A stretch of 64,000 nt of DNA from JANMES01 sp038329865. GTDB taxonomy: Bacteria; Planctomycetota; Phycisphaerae; Tepidisphaerales; Tepidisphaeraceae. The stretch is from NCBI GenBank assembly GCA_038329865.1, contig JBBQNK010000022.1:8605-72604 (forward strand), given 5' to 3'. Position 1 is the first letter of the stretch. Every line of letters begins with the position of its first letter. Positions 1 through 7,028 of the stretch are shown one piece after another. The position numbers and the translations under genes are program-made. The notes beneath the pieces were generated by a model that saw only the letters and a program-made list of their open reading frames with translations, was not told where the DNA came from and made no database searches.

Positions 1-1
1 G

Positions 2-664
2 AACTTTCTTCGCCCGGACCAGAGCGATAAAAAAGTTCATACAAATTTCTCGCGGTGCATTTCATTCCTTGGCGCACAGGGCGATTCGAACGGCAACACA
101 CTACCGGTCATCATTGGTCCGGAGTTTGAAAATATTGATCTGCCCGGCGACTGGGTCGTCAAATTTTATCCGAACCAATTACAGAAGCTTGGGGAGATCT
201 CCCGAATCGTCGCCGAGCAGACCGGCCGGCACATCAGGTTCGAGGAGCGCACAACCGACGAGATGGCCCTAATCGTTCATGGAACGTTTGCCTTTCATCC
301 GCTACCCGAAGCACCGACCGGCGAACAGGTTGTTCACGTCATTGCGGACAAACTGGCAGCCGACCCTTCCAAGAACAAGCCTCACCCGATGAAGTTGGCG
401 GAATTGCTCAAAAACATGCATGTCAACGCAGGCATGCGGGTATTCGACGAATCGGACGCCAAGGACACGGTGATTCAAGTCGTCGGGCATTCTTCGTCCT
501 TCCGTCGCGACCCAGTCACGAGGCAGTTTCCGCCCGAGACGTTTGAAAAAGTGTTGGAGAACATGACGGCGCAAACGTCACTGACTTTCACGCGCGAGCT
601 CCGTCCGATCAAGAAACTCTATGCGGTCGAAGAAGGTACCACGACGCTTCCGGTGGAGAAATAG
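2..664 (+). CDS. Hypothetical protein, 5' end outside window
   Basis: The frame is open from the left edge and runs in phase from base 2 to the TAG at 662-664, so the real start lies outside and at least 220 residues are visible. An internal ATG at 263 could be called as a start, but the codons before it encode normal-looking protein (for example DLPGDWVVKFYPNQ), so I treat it as internal. The visible part is soluble, with no membrane segment. A stretch reading GEISRIVAEQTGRHIRFEE looks like a small alpha/beta module. I do not recognise the family. It converges on the next gene with a 27-base gap. Confidence 0.6.
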   Translation, partial: NFLRPDQSDKKVHTNFSRCISFLGAQGDSNGNTLPVIIGPEFENIDLPGDWVVKFYPNQLQKLGEISRIVAEQTGRHIRFEERTTDEMALIVHGTFAFHPLPEAPTGEQVVHVIADKLAADPSKNKPHPMKLAELLKNMHVNAGMRVFDESDAKDTVIQVVGHSSSFRRDPVTRQFPPETFEKVLENMTAQTSLTFTRELRPIKKLYAVEEGTTTLPVEK

Positions 665-691
665 GGGAAATTGGATTTGATACATCTGTCG

Positions 692-1192
692 TCAACCCGT
701 CGTCGACAGGTTTTCACGGATCGCCGTGATCACCGCTTGGCCGGCGAAGAACATCGGGAACAGCGGCGAGGTTTTTTTTGCCAAGAGCACATCGGGCGCC
801 TCGGCGGTCCATACGCCTGTGGACGTGAGGAGATAAAATCGAGTCGTCTTGGGTTGCGGGACGGGGTAGTTCACGGCCGGGTGAAGGGAAGGCGTGCAGG
901 CTTCTGCGGTGTCGATGAAGGTACCGGCTGCCTCCACCACCGGCGCGTGCCCGCCGGCCCCGGTGATTCCGCCGCCGCTGCTGATGTAGAGGCTTGTCGT
1001 GCCGTCGGAGAGGGCGACGAGCGTGGAGATGGCGCTGGGGTGGCCCGTTTCCATCAGCGCGCCGATCGTACCGTAGTTGCCCGACTCCAATCGCTGCGAC
1101 GGCAGGTGCAGGATTAGATCCCGCAGGTTGCGGTAAATGTCGCTCAACGCGTAGTACGGCGAGTAGGGTGTGACAGGCGGAGGCGAATTCAT
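692..1192 (-). CDS. Hypothetical protein
   Basis: About 166 residues from ATG 1192; a TTG at 1204 is the only upstream alternative. The sequence has a Gly/Ser-rich stretch (SLYISSGGGITGAGG) in the first half and a later segment FYLLTSTGVWTAEAPDVLL that could be a beta hairpin. No signal peptide or clear membrane helix. I do not recognise the family. It is kept as a real gene because its composition looks protein-like over its length and it fills the space between two convincing neighbours. Confidence 0.5.
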   Translation of the reverse strand: MNSPPPVTPYSPYYALSDIYRNLRDLILHLPSQRLESGNYGTIGALMETGHPSAISTLVALSDGTTSLYISSGGGITGAGGHAPVVEAAGTFIDTAEACTPSLHPAVNYPVPQPKTTRFYLLTSTGVWTAEAPDVLLAKKTSPLFPMFFAGQAVITAIRENLSTTG

Positions 1193-1261
1193 GAATCGGC
1201 CCAAAACTAAAAACGTTTTAGAGTTCCATCATGAAGCAACGCGGTGGCGGGGACTTTACCG

Positions 1262-1657
1262 TTACTTGCCCGGCGAGGAAAGCATATTTGCTTCGCGCGC
1301 CATCAGCCATCGGCCATTAATCTTCTTCAGGATCGAGAGCGTGTGCCCGGAGCGTGCTATCGTGGCACCGCCGGGCGGGCGAATCGTGACGGCCAGTTTC
1401 GTCCAAAGGTGCGCCCAGTCGCCGAGCACCTGGATTTCCTGAATCTTGCTCATGAAGTCCATTTCCGGGCGACCCTGCGCGGGCGAAGCGTTCATCACTG
1501 CTGCAAACGCCGCCTTGCCGATCATCGGCGCCCGGCCGGTGACGAGAAAAACGACGTCGTCGGACATGAGACTTAAAACAGCTTCGGTATCTCCGGATTT
1601 GGTGGCGGCGATCCATCGAGTGACGAGTTGGCGAATTTGCTGTTCGTCGGACAACAT
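1262..1657 (-). CDS. SgcJ/EcaC-type NTF2-like (SnoaL/DUF4440) protein
   Basis: 131 residues, the usual length of a single NTF2-like domain. The N-terminal pattern (IRQLVTRWIAATKSGDTEAV, then LMSDDVVFLVTGR) and the C-terminal LSILKKINGRWLMAREANM match the SgcJ/EcaC/SnoaL-like group, small cone-shaped alpha+beta proteins that bind diverse ligands; the substrate cannot be inferred. The start at 1657 has an AGGGG Shine-Dalgarno just upstream. It is the chromosomal neighbour on the left side of the tRNA-Ser island. Confidence 0.8.
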   Translation of the reverse strand: MLSDEQQIRQLVTRWIAATKSGDTEAVLSLMSDDVVFLVTGRAPMIGKAAFAAVMNASPAQGRPEMDFMSKIQEIQVLGDWAHLWTKLAVTIRPPGGATIARSGHTLSILKKINGRWLMAREANMLSSPGK

Positions 1658-1686
1658 TCATCCCCTGCGATCAGGAACGAGAAAAA

Positions 1687-1743
1687 CGGAGGAGCTGGGA
1701 TTCGAACCCAGGAGACCCCTTCCGGGGCCTATCAGTTTTCAAG
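1687..1743 (-). repeat. attR: displaced 3' half of tRNA-Ser
   Basis: 57 bases corresponding to the 3' part of a tRNA-Ser, from the discriminator base to the anticodon loop, without the 5' half. Bases 1711-1743 are identical to 7053-7085 in the intact tRNA-Ser gene. The T-arm part differs at two positions (1696 and 1710) that face each other in the T stem, so pairing is kept. This is the expected far-end att site when an element inserts into a tRNA 3' half and reconstitutes the gene with its own copy. Confidence 0.85.
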
Positions 1744-1861
1744 GATGCGGGACGCCTCTCTACGGGTACGAAAACGCGGTTTTGAAAACGCTTTGTTGTG
1801 TCACGCGGGGCGTCATCGTAGTGTCGTCGCTGTGTCATCGCACCCGGTATTTTCTGCAAAA

Positions 1862-2296
1862 TTATCCTGTTCCAGCCATCCATGCAAGATATTGGTTCAC
1901 ATAAGGCATGAGCAAGTTTCGATCATCAATCGAGAGATTGACATCTTCAAAAATCCACTTGCCGCCAATCCATATCCGCTTAAGTTTTCTATTCAAATCG
2001 ATAAGATTGCGATCTCGATCCAGCAAACCCCATTGCAATCCATCTGTCACGACCAAAATTGATTCGCCCGGAAATGGCTCAATCTCATTTATCGACGTCA
2101 CGAATATCATGACTAACGGAAGCACACCTGGAGTCTGAGGATCGACATTCTTAATTCCATTGAAGGCCATGAGCATTATCGAGTCATGGTCCCAGGTGTC
2201 CACTGGTTCATCTAAGCGAAAGTAAAGGTTATTGATGTCGAGCAGTTGGTTCGGACCGTCACAGAATTTTTTGAGGTAAAGTGGTTCAATTTTCAT
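1862..2296 (-). CDS. Hypothetical protein (island)
   Basis: 144 residues from ATG 2296, chosen over a start ten codons upstream because AAGGA stands seven bases before it. The sequence is acidic and aromatic-rich (NNLYFRLDEPVDTWDHDSIM, later ILVVTDGLQWGLLDRDRN), soluble, without cysteine clusters, and compatible with an immunity-type or SMI1-like small alpha/beta protein; that is only an impression. It is the first gene inside the island from the attR side. Its base composition is closer to 45-50% GC than the host genes. Confidence 0.6.
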   Translation of the reverse strand: MKIEPLYLKKFCDGPNQLLDINNLYFRLDEPVDTWDHDSIMLMAFNGIKNVDPQTPGVLPLVMIFVTSINEIEPFPGESILVVTDGLQWGLLDRDRNLIDLNRKLKRIWIGGKWIFEDVNLSIDDRNLLMPYVNQYLAWMAGTG

Positions 2297-2385
2297 TAGT
2301 GTTCCTTCTCGACCCACTTTTAACACTTAAAACTTAGTGTGTTGCCCTATGGGGCGGGATACTGGCGGTCTTGGAGACGGAACCG

Positions 2386-2451
2386 GCCACGGGGTTAGCC
2401 GTGGCAGGTGTGCCAGTTTACATAGCGGGGGGGCGAGACGTAAACCGGCAC
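2386..2451. other. Two adjacent RNA-like hairpins between island genes
   Basis: Gap between two minus-strand island genes. GCCACGG (2386-2392) pairs with CCGTGGC (2399-2405) around a six-base loop; next to it GTGCCAGTTTAC (2410-2421) pairs with GTAAACCGGCAC (2440-2451), 11 of 12 positions. A third small stem (GCTGCT/AGCAGC, 2489-2505) overlaps the end of the next gene. The density of structure suggests a structured RNA or a 5' leader of the gene at 1862-2296. No known RNA family recognised. Confidence 0.35.
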
Positions 2452-2501
2452 ATCTGCACCCTCATTGGGGATGCTCTACGCCGGATGAAGAGCAAGGCTG
2501 C

Positions 2502-2867
2502 TTAGACAGCAGCTAACCCTCTCTTAAGTCGCGAGAATAGGGCGATCACTTCACGGATCGGGGTGGCATTGGTGATTGCCACCAAGGTTGGACCCTGCAC
2601 CGAGCCTTCTCTGACCTCAACCTGACGGTCGATATGGTTGTAAGAGAAGGCATAGCGTGATCCGCCGATGTAAACCCACAGCACGTTCTTTGTCTCACCG
2701 TGCTTGACCATCACCTTAATCTCAGTGTCGGGGTCTTTAAACAGCACGATCGCACCGGCGACAGCGAACACGATCTCGCCGACCTCGCCCGCGTGGTGAT
2801 CTGCACGCTCAACGACACCGGCCAAATAACCCTGCAAGTCCTCAATAGTCGTAAGACGCCCAGGCAT
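2502..2867 (-). CDS. Hypothetical protein (island)
   Basis: 121 residues from ATG 2867, preceded by AGGGAGA at good spacing; the longer reading to 2939 lacks a ribosome site. The protein has an N-terminal helix (RLTTIEDLQGYLAGVVERAD) and then alternating strands (EIVFAVAGAIVLFKD, KNVLWVYIGGSRYAFSYNH), suggesting a compact alpha/beta domain. No catalytic motif, membrane segment or family recognised. It is transcribed in the same direction as 1862-2296 with a structured 200-base gap between them. Confidence 0.6.
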   Translation of the reverse strand: MPGRLTTIEDLQGYLAGVVERADHHAGEVGEIVFAVAGAIVLFKDPDTEIKVMVKHGETKNVLWVYIGGSRYAFSYNHIDRQVEVREGSVQGPTLVAITNATPIREVIALFSRLKRGLAAV

Positions 2868-3125
2868 AGTCGATCTCCCTAAAAACAGTTTGAAAAATCC
2901 GTGGTGGTGGCAGGACGCCCCAAGGAATCGCCGACGCAATAGCTTAGGCCCAAATGTGGCCGACTTCCCCTGCAGATTGCGAAAACAATTTTATTTCGTT
3001 GTCATTTTTAACTTTTCAAAGGCGATATAAGAAGTATGAGGTTCACGGAATAGCACCTCAGTCGTCTCTCAATTCAATTCAACTGAAGAAAAGGCATGCA
3101 CTTAGATGCCTAGAAAGGAGCACCT

Positions 3126-3188
3126 ATGGTAACAGGGCTCTGCTGGTGGTTTATCCACTGGTGGGCAATTCGAACGTGCAGGATTTAA
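3126..3188 (+). CDS. Candidate Trp-rich 20-residue leader-like peptide
   Basis: The reading MVTGLCWWFIHWWAIRTCRI starts at ATG 3126, preceded at five bases by an excellent Shine-Dalgarno AAAGGAG (3114-3120). It has two pairs of adjacent tryptophan codons (TGG TGG) in the middle, the layout of a trp-type attenuation leader, and is followed 14 bases later by a perfect hairpin. But no tryptophan gene lies downstream on this strand, so it may be a cut-off leader, a small membrane-active peptide, or chance. Confidence 0.35.
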   Translation: MVTGLCWWFIHWWAIRTCRI

Positions 3189-3202
3189 ATAATCAACGTC
3201 GG

Positions 3203-3224
3203 CGGCTGGCTTTTTTGCCAGCCG
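3203..3224. terminator. Perfect 8-bp hairpin with T6 loop
   Basis: CGGCTGGC (3203-3210) and GCCAGCCG (3217-3224) pair perfectly around TTTTTT. There is no long T run after either arm, so it is only terminator-like. It lies between the small ORF at 3126 and the 3' end of the gene at 3308-3775. Confidence 0.4.
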
Positions 3225-3307
3225 TTTGCCGTTCAGGAATAGAGCATTCCTCTAATTTGCCTAGTGCTTGAGTGGCACCACCAATACGGCGTACGCTCTG
3301 GCTCGAA

Positions 3308-3775
3308 TCAAATCCTGGCGTACAGCATGGTGTCCCAAATTCCTCGTGGATCAATCTTCGTGAGCGGCTGCCAGTCGTCGGTTTTGCGCACCTTTAGTTG
3401 GCTATAAATCTCCATTCCGCAAATGCCACTTGCGTCGCCAGCCTGAAGCCCGCGAAATTCTCGGTTGAAATCTCCGAACCATCCTGCTGGCAGACCGCTT
3501 AGAACTTCAGCCCCGACCTGCGACGAATCGAGTACCGTGTCACCACGACCAATGCGAAGTTCGATCGCTCGCTCCACCCGCTTCTGGAATGGCGGATAAA
3601 GAGCCGCGCTCGCGCGCAGTGCCCTGAGCTTTGCCCAATGTGGTTCCGATCCGATGGACGGTGTACTGACTCCCTGAATCAATTTGCCCTCCGAATCTGC
3701 AATCAAGAAGGATGAACTTACGGGTATTTGGCCTTCATCCGACCTCGCGGTCAAGGCCCGTGACATCTGAGGCAA
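3308..3775 (-). CDS. Hypothetical protein (island), 5' end uncertain
   Basis: 155 residues counted from the TTG at 3775 (ATG three codons later). The same frame stays open up to the TAA before 3832 and that extra stretch reads like real protein (KSPAYILAAIELLPQMSRAL), yet contains no ATG, GTG or TTG, so the gene has probably lost its 5' end. The body ends with the stretch LTKIDPRGIWDTMLYARI. Soluble; family unknown. It diverges from the gene at 3864 with almost no promoter space, which supports a deletion between them. Confidence 0.5.
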   Translation of the reverse strand: MPQMSRALTARSDEGQIPVSSSFLIADSEGKLIQGVSTPSIGSEPHWAKLRALRASAALYPPFQKRVERAIELRIGRGDTVLDSSQVGAEVLSGLPAGWFGDFNREFRGLQAGDASGICGMEIYSQLKVRKTDDWQPLTKIDPRGIWDTMLYARI

Positions 3776-3863
3776 TAGCTCGATAGCGGCAAGAATGTAG
3801 GCGGGGCTTTTGATGCTTTTATCGAGTATGACTTATTGGAGTTCTGTCAGTACAATTCGTCCA

Positions 3864-4541
3864 ATGCGGAGACGAGAAGTTCGCAAAGCTGTTCAGTCTG
3901 CTGCACTTGGCGAAGTGTGGAATGTTCCGCCTTCGCCGGAGTTGAGCGTGTATGAGGTTGGGCTTCTTCTTGGAATCGGGGCGACAACGGTTTGTCAGGA
4001 CGAGGAATCTGGACTGCGTAAGCTGCGTCAGATATTGGGGCGGTTCGGTGTGTCGAAAGTTGGCGAGTTGCAATACGTCCATCCAGCCGTTTTCAAAGCC
4101 GTAATAGAGGCCGAACTTCATTCGAAAGGCGCAAACGAAGAGCACCCATATGTTGGACGAGGTTGGCTCCCTGTAGAACGAGTCATTTCGCTTTCTGGCT
4201 CCCAAGTATCTGTTCGGGATGTTGTGTTGGCACACCAGTTTCTCAAACAAAGAAACTGGTCGGCCTTTTGTCCCCCGGTTCTGCGGCGTGGTTCACGTGG
4301 GCTCGTTGAGTTTGGCACCGTTGGACGGGTCGTCGAATATCGCGGAAAAATGCTAGTAAACTGCCTAAGTATCGGTGCCAACGGAACAATGAAAGATTCT
4401 TCAATCGTTGTACTCGTTGAGAGCGAATCCGGATCGGACGACATGGGGCCATTTGAAATTCCAGTCATCGTAGCCGCGTTTGTTACCGCGTCGCCGATAT
4501 CTACGGAATCAGGCAACTTTTCGAGAAGAAAGCGAGTCTGA
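3864..4541 (+). CDS. Hypothetical protein preceding adenine methylase
   Basis: 225 residues from ATG 3864; a longer version from 3810 would overlap the divergent gene. The stop TGA (4539-4541) touches the ATG of the methylase gene, so the two are translationally coupled. An N-terminal segment SPELSVYEVGLLLGIGATTV could be a helix-turn-helix or winged-helix element; the C-terminal half has predicted strands (GLVEFGTVGRVVEYRGKML). It might be a specificity, control or restriction partner of the methylase, but I see no nuclease motif. Confidence 0.6.
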   Translation: MRRREVRKAVQSAALGEVWNVPPSPELSVYEVGLLLGIGATTVCQDEESGLRKLRQILGRFGVSKVGELQYVHPAVFKAVIEAELHSKGANEEHPYVGRGWLPVERVISLSGSQVSVRDVVLAHQFLKQRNWSAFCPPVLRRGSRGLVEFGTVGRVVEYRGKMLVNCLSIGANGTMKDSSIVVLVESESGSDDMGPFEIPVIVAAFVTASPISTESGNFSRRKRV

Positions 4542-5447
4542 ATGCCCACAAAGGGTCTTAGGTCACCGGTGAAGTGGCATGGTGGGAAATACTACCTTTG
4601 CGAAAGGATAATTTCGCATTTTCCGCTGCACCAGACTTATGTTGAACCATTCGGTGGTGGAGCATCGGTTCTTCTAAACAAGCAGCCTTCGCCCGTTGAG
4701 ATTTACAATGATCTGGACGAAGCAATCACCCGGTTATTCCGCGTCCTTCGTGATCATGGGGAAGCCCTTCGGCAGAAATTAATCTTAACACCATATAGCG
4801 AAGTCGAATTTGAAGCTGCAGCATTACAGCACGAAGATGAAGTGGAACAGGCTCGGAGAGACTTCGTTCGGTGGCGGCAATCACTAGGTGGGCGCGGTGA
4901 TGCTTTTAGTTTTACTCGGCATAGAGCCCGTCGTGAGATGGCGGATGTCGTTTCAGGTTTTTTATCGACTATCGATGATCAAATGCCTTTGGTGATTGAG
5001 CGGTTGCGACAAGTACAGATTCTCCGAAGGCCCGCTATTGAAGTGATCCGTGGATGGGACGACCCAGAAGCACTTTTCTATTGCGATCCACCATATCTGC
5101 ATGAGACGCGGAATCGCCGGACGACTGACGTTTACGGCGTGGAGATGAATGAAGAGGAACACCGAGAGCTTGCGACGACATTGCGTCAGTGCAAGGGAAA
5201 GGTGGTTCTAAGCGGGTACCCGTCCCCGCTGTACGACGAGCTTTATGGCGACTGGCGGCGGATAGAATTCGATGTTGCAAACCACGCGTCCTCAGAAGGC
5301 AAGAAGAACCGGATGCAGGAAGTGCTCTGGTTTAACTGGGGACTTGTGGACGATAGTAGTCGTCTAAAGGGACATCAATTCGAGACCTTGTACCCGTGTG
5401 TCCAAACTGCCATCGAGCGGTCCATGTCCACTATAGGACATGGTTGA
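4542..5447 (+). CDS. DNA adenine methylase, D12 class, fused 3' end
   Basis: N6-adenine DNA methyltransferase of the Dam/D12 class. The N-terminus has the typical PVKWHGGKYYLCERI start, the SAM-binding EPFGGGASVLLNK near residues 35-48, and catalytic motif IV as DPPY in LFYCDPPYLHETR near residue 180; NRMQEVLWFNW near residue 265 matches the usual end of the fold. After that the reading (LVDDSSRL onward) no longer resembles the family and overlaps, in another frame, the tail of an HNH nuclease, so the last 30 or so residues are probably a deletion junction. The catalytic part is intact and it may act as an orphan methylase. Confidence 0.85.
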   Translation: MPTKGLRSPVKWHGGKYYLCERIISHFPLHQTYVEPFGGGASVLLNKQPSPVEIYNDLDEAITRLFRVLRDHGEALRQKLILTPYSEVEFEAAALQHEDEVEQARRDFVRWRQSLGGRGDAFSFTRHRARREMADVVSGFLSTIDDQMPLVIERLRQVQILRRPAIEVIRGWDDPEALFYCDPPYLHETRNRRTTDVYGVEMNEEEHRELATTLRQCKGKVVLSGYPSPLYDELYGDWRRIEFDVANHASSEGKKNRMQEVLWFNWGLVDDSSRLKGHQFETLYPCVQTAIERSMSTIGHG

Positions 5448-5536
5448 AAGAGAAGAATCAAAACGATTTCGTAAGTCCTAAACAGGCTCGCGAAGTGTAC
5501 GAAGAAGCTAAGAGTCAAATCGTGTTAGGAGCATGA
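5360..5536 (+). pseudogene. HNH endonuclease, C-terminal remnant
   Basis: In the frame two bases off the adenine methylase, codons from 5360 to the TGA at 5534-5536 read GTSIRDLVPVCPNCHRAVH, then TWLKEKNQNDF and KQAREVYEEAKSQIV. The LVPVCPNCHRAVH block is the second half of an HNH nuclease motif, in the position usual for restriction HNH enzymes. The stop overlaps the start of the next methyltransferase as ATGA, a natural coupling. The N-terminal part, with the first His of the motif, is missing; the adenine methylase 3' end is joined to it instead. Confidence 0.7.
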
Positions 5537-6078
5537 ACTTGCGTATTAATCTGGTTCGTCAACTCGCACTCCTGAAGCGAAGCGTCAAGGAAGACATTGA
5601 CCTTGACGACGCATTACATGACATCGGTTGCAGGTACGAAGATCTCAGGTACAGGCACAATCGAACGCCTGCGGCGTCGTCCGCAGATTATCTGACGACC
5701 GATGAACTGCGAGCAGACAACATTGACGTTCCGGCGGTGAGTTTTTTCTCAGGAGCTGGTGGTCTGGATTTGGGGTTCGAAGCTGCAGGATTTCAGCACC
5801 TAGCATCGTTCGAATATAGCGATATTTTCTGCGGAACAATCCGCGCGAATCGACCAAAATGGAATGTCTTCAATGAGGATTTGTCCAAACGCGAGCGGAT
5901 CGTCAGCATCCTTCGAGATCGGGTAGGTCTCCGTGCCCCGTTTGACGGCGTATTTCATGGGGGGCCACCTTGCCAGTCATTCAGCATCGCCGCGAATCAG
6001 CGATTCTCGAAAGAGGGCGGGAATTTCAAGCGAGTTGGCTTCGCACACGATCGGTATGGAACACTTCTGTTCGACTAG
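5533..6078 (+). pseudogene. DNA cytosine-5 methyltransferase, 5' half only
   Basis: 181 residues. Motif I FSGAGGLDLGFEAAG (about 72-86) and the catalytic motif IV GGPPCQSFS (Cys147) are present, followed by HDRYGTLLFD and then a stop. A complete C5 methyltransferase continues with motifs VI (ENV), VIII, the target recognition domain and motifs IX-X; none follow in any frame. The break falls at about 6078, beyond which the sequence belongs to a minus-strand ORF. Start overlaps the HNH stop (ATGA) and has GGAG upstream. Non-functional by inference. Confidence 0.85.
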
Positions 6079-6279
6079 GGGTGCTGGGGCGGCTAGGTTG
6101 TAGCGGGCGACTGCTCGGTTATGGTTGGCGTTTTGTTGTTCTTGGCGTTTTCGGGAGGACTCGAACTCATCTTGTGCGACTTTGAGGAGGTGGTCGCGGT
6201 TTTGTTTGCGGTACTTCTCTTCGATTTCCGGTGGTAGCACGAGCGTTTGGGCGGCGTGTCTTAAATCATTGCGAACCAT
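5977..6279 (-). CDS. Small hypothetical protein, truncated by fusion
   Basis: ORF of 100 codons from ATG 6279. The first 65 residues look real: LPPEIEEKYRKQNRDHLLK and DEFESSRKRQEQQNANHNRA form a charged helix or short coiled coil. The remainder is antisense to the cytosine methyltransferase, so the original 3' end was lost at the same junction near 6078. Function unknown. An inverted repeat (6224-6237/6287-6300) places its start codon in a hairpin loop. Confidence 0.4.
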   Translation of the reverse strand: MVRNDLRHAAQTLVLPPEIEEKYRKQNRDHLLKVAQDEFESSRKRQEQQNANHNRAVARYNLAAPAPLVEQKCSIPIVCEANSLEIPALFRESLIRGDAE

Positions 6280-6300
6280 AACTTATCTACCACCGGAAAT
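6224..6300. repeat. 14-bp inverted repeat flanking a start codon
   Basis: ATTTCCGGTGGTAG at 6224-6237 and its exact complement at 6287-6300, 49 bases apart. On the minus strand the right arm carries the GGTGG-like ribosome site of the ORF starting at 6279 and the left arm lies in codons 15-19, so in mRNA the hairpin would hide the site. Confidence 0.45.
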
Positions 6301-6324
6301 GGCCTCTAGTAAATTATTCACGGT

Positions 6325-6423
6325 CTAGGTGCTACGGTCTAGGTGCCTTCTGATTTCATCACAGATCAACTGCTGATCTGCTTTGGTCAAGATGAAAGTC
6401 GGCGGGATGTTCGTTGTAGTCAT
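6325..6423 (-). CDS. Small ORF, 32 residues, overlaps upstream gene
   Basis: Reading MTTTNIPPTFILTKADQQ then LICDEIRRHLDRST from ATG 6423, overlapping the last 65 bases of 6359-6664 in another frame. The composition looks like a helical protein. A 14-base tandem duplication (GCACCTAGACCGTA, about 6317-6345) sits at its 3' end and has changed the C-terminus. Possibly a small island protein of excisionase size; weak support. Confidence 0.25.
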   Translation of the reverse strand: MTTTNIPPTFILTKADQQLICDEIRRHLDRST

Positions 6424-6664
6424 CAAATGGTAATGTGTGTTCGGATCCTTCCGCTTGTATTTGAGTTGGTGGAAGTATCATCCCGGCTTTTTTGCGGTAA
6501 TAGCGGGCTAAGACTTCTTCATGCGAGGCATTCTTGCCCGCGATAACGGTGACTTTGCCATTTATCCTCGCACACCATCCACGCTTATGGACCGAGAGTC
6601 CGGACGGAAATGAGCGAGGCTTCTTCGTCCAACTCCCGGTAACTGCCTGCTGCTTTGCTGCCAT
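6359..6664 (-). CDS. Possible integrase N-terminal fragment
   Basis: 101 residues with a clear AAGGAG ribosome site before ATG 6664. Residues about 22-55 (GLSVHKRGWCARINGKVTV, then NASHEEVLARYYRKKAGM) resemble the N-terminal DNA-binding region found at the front of planctomycete tyrosine recombinases. The catalytic part (Arg, HxxR, Tyr) is absent here and in all nearby frames. The position, next to the intact tRNA-Ser, is where an integrase is expected. It could alternatively be an independent small DNA-binding protein; similarity is from memory. Confidence 0.45.
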   Translation of the reverse strand: MAAKQQAVTGSWTKKPRSFPSGLSVHKRGWCARINGKVTVIAGKNASHEEVLARYYRKKAGMILPPTQIQAEGSEHTLPFDDYNEHPADFHLDQSRSAVDL

Positions 6665-6690
6665 ATCTGCTCCTTGTTAAAGACGACACC

Positions 6691-6731
6691 AAAAAAGCAC
6701 AGGCACGCCCGTTGTGTAATTTGGGCGTGCC
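6691..6731 (-). terminator. Terminator after tRNA-Ser, minus strand
   Basis: GGCACGCCC (6702-6710) pairs perfectly with GGGCGTGCC (6723-6731). Read on the minus strand the hairpin is followed by TGTGCTTTTTT, as in an intrinsic terminator, placed before the gene at 6359-6664. Confidence 0.55.
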
Positions 6732-6980
6732 TTCTCGGTGCTATTCTGGGTCGTCAAGGACAGGTGGTGCGGGGTATGGGGGTGTCTGCCCGGCCGTGAA
6801 AAGCACGGCGGGGACGGGGCGAGAGCGTGTGACTGTGGGCTTGCCGTCGGAACGCCGGAACAGCGGAACGGGCGGAACGGCGGGCTGCTCGGCAGGCATG
6901 CGGGCTGCCCGTTCGTTGTGTGGTTGGCGTTGTGGGGATAGGTGCGTTCGGACTGATATGGGCGATATCGATCTACTGGG

Positions 6981-7002
6981 TAAACGCCACATGTGGCGTT
7001 TA
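6981..7002. repeat. 22-bp perfect palindrome next to attL
   Basis: Bases 6981-7002 are a perfect self-complementary sequence centred on ACATGT. It lies 26 bases from the end of tRNA-Ser on the island side and could be an arm-type site for a recombinase or excisionase, or a regulator site. Confidence 0.45.
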
Positions 7003-7026
7003 GCACGGCGGGGCCGTGCTTTTCTT
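7002..7026 (+). terminator. Stem-loop followed by T-rich tail
   Basis: AGCACGGC (7002-7009) and GCCGTGCT (7013-7020) with a GGG loop, followed on the plus strand by TTTCTT. A good intrinsic terminator for plus-strand transcription; it would stop island transcripts from running antisense into tRNA-Ser. Confidence 0.5.
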
Positions 7027-7028
7027 AA

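Larger units (their letters stand above)
2868..3307. other. Intergenic region of the island with a small ORF
   Basis: About 440 bases without a conventional gene. It holds a 20-codon Trp-rich ORF with a strong ribosome site (3126-3188), the perfect hairpin at 3203-3224, and a small stem AGGAAT/ATTCCT near 3234-3250. Otherwise AT-rich with no recognisable coding. Confidence 0.5.
6665..7028. other. Non-coding end of island with several hairpins
   Basis: 364 bases between the island's last gene and tRNA-Ser. It contains the terminator-like stem 6691-6731, a run of imperfect GGAAC repeats near 6846-6885, the 22-bp perfect palindrome TAAACGCCACATGTGGCGTTTA cut by its centre at 6991/6992, and the stem at 7002-7020. 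Open frames here appear only because stop codons are rare; I see no gene. Confidence 0.5.
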
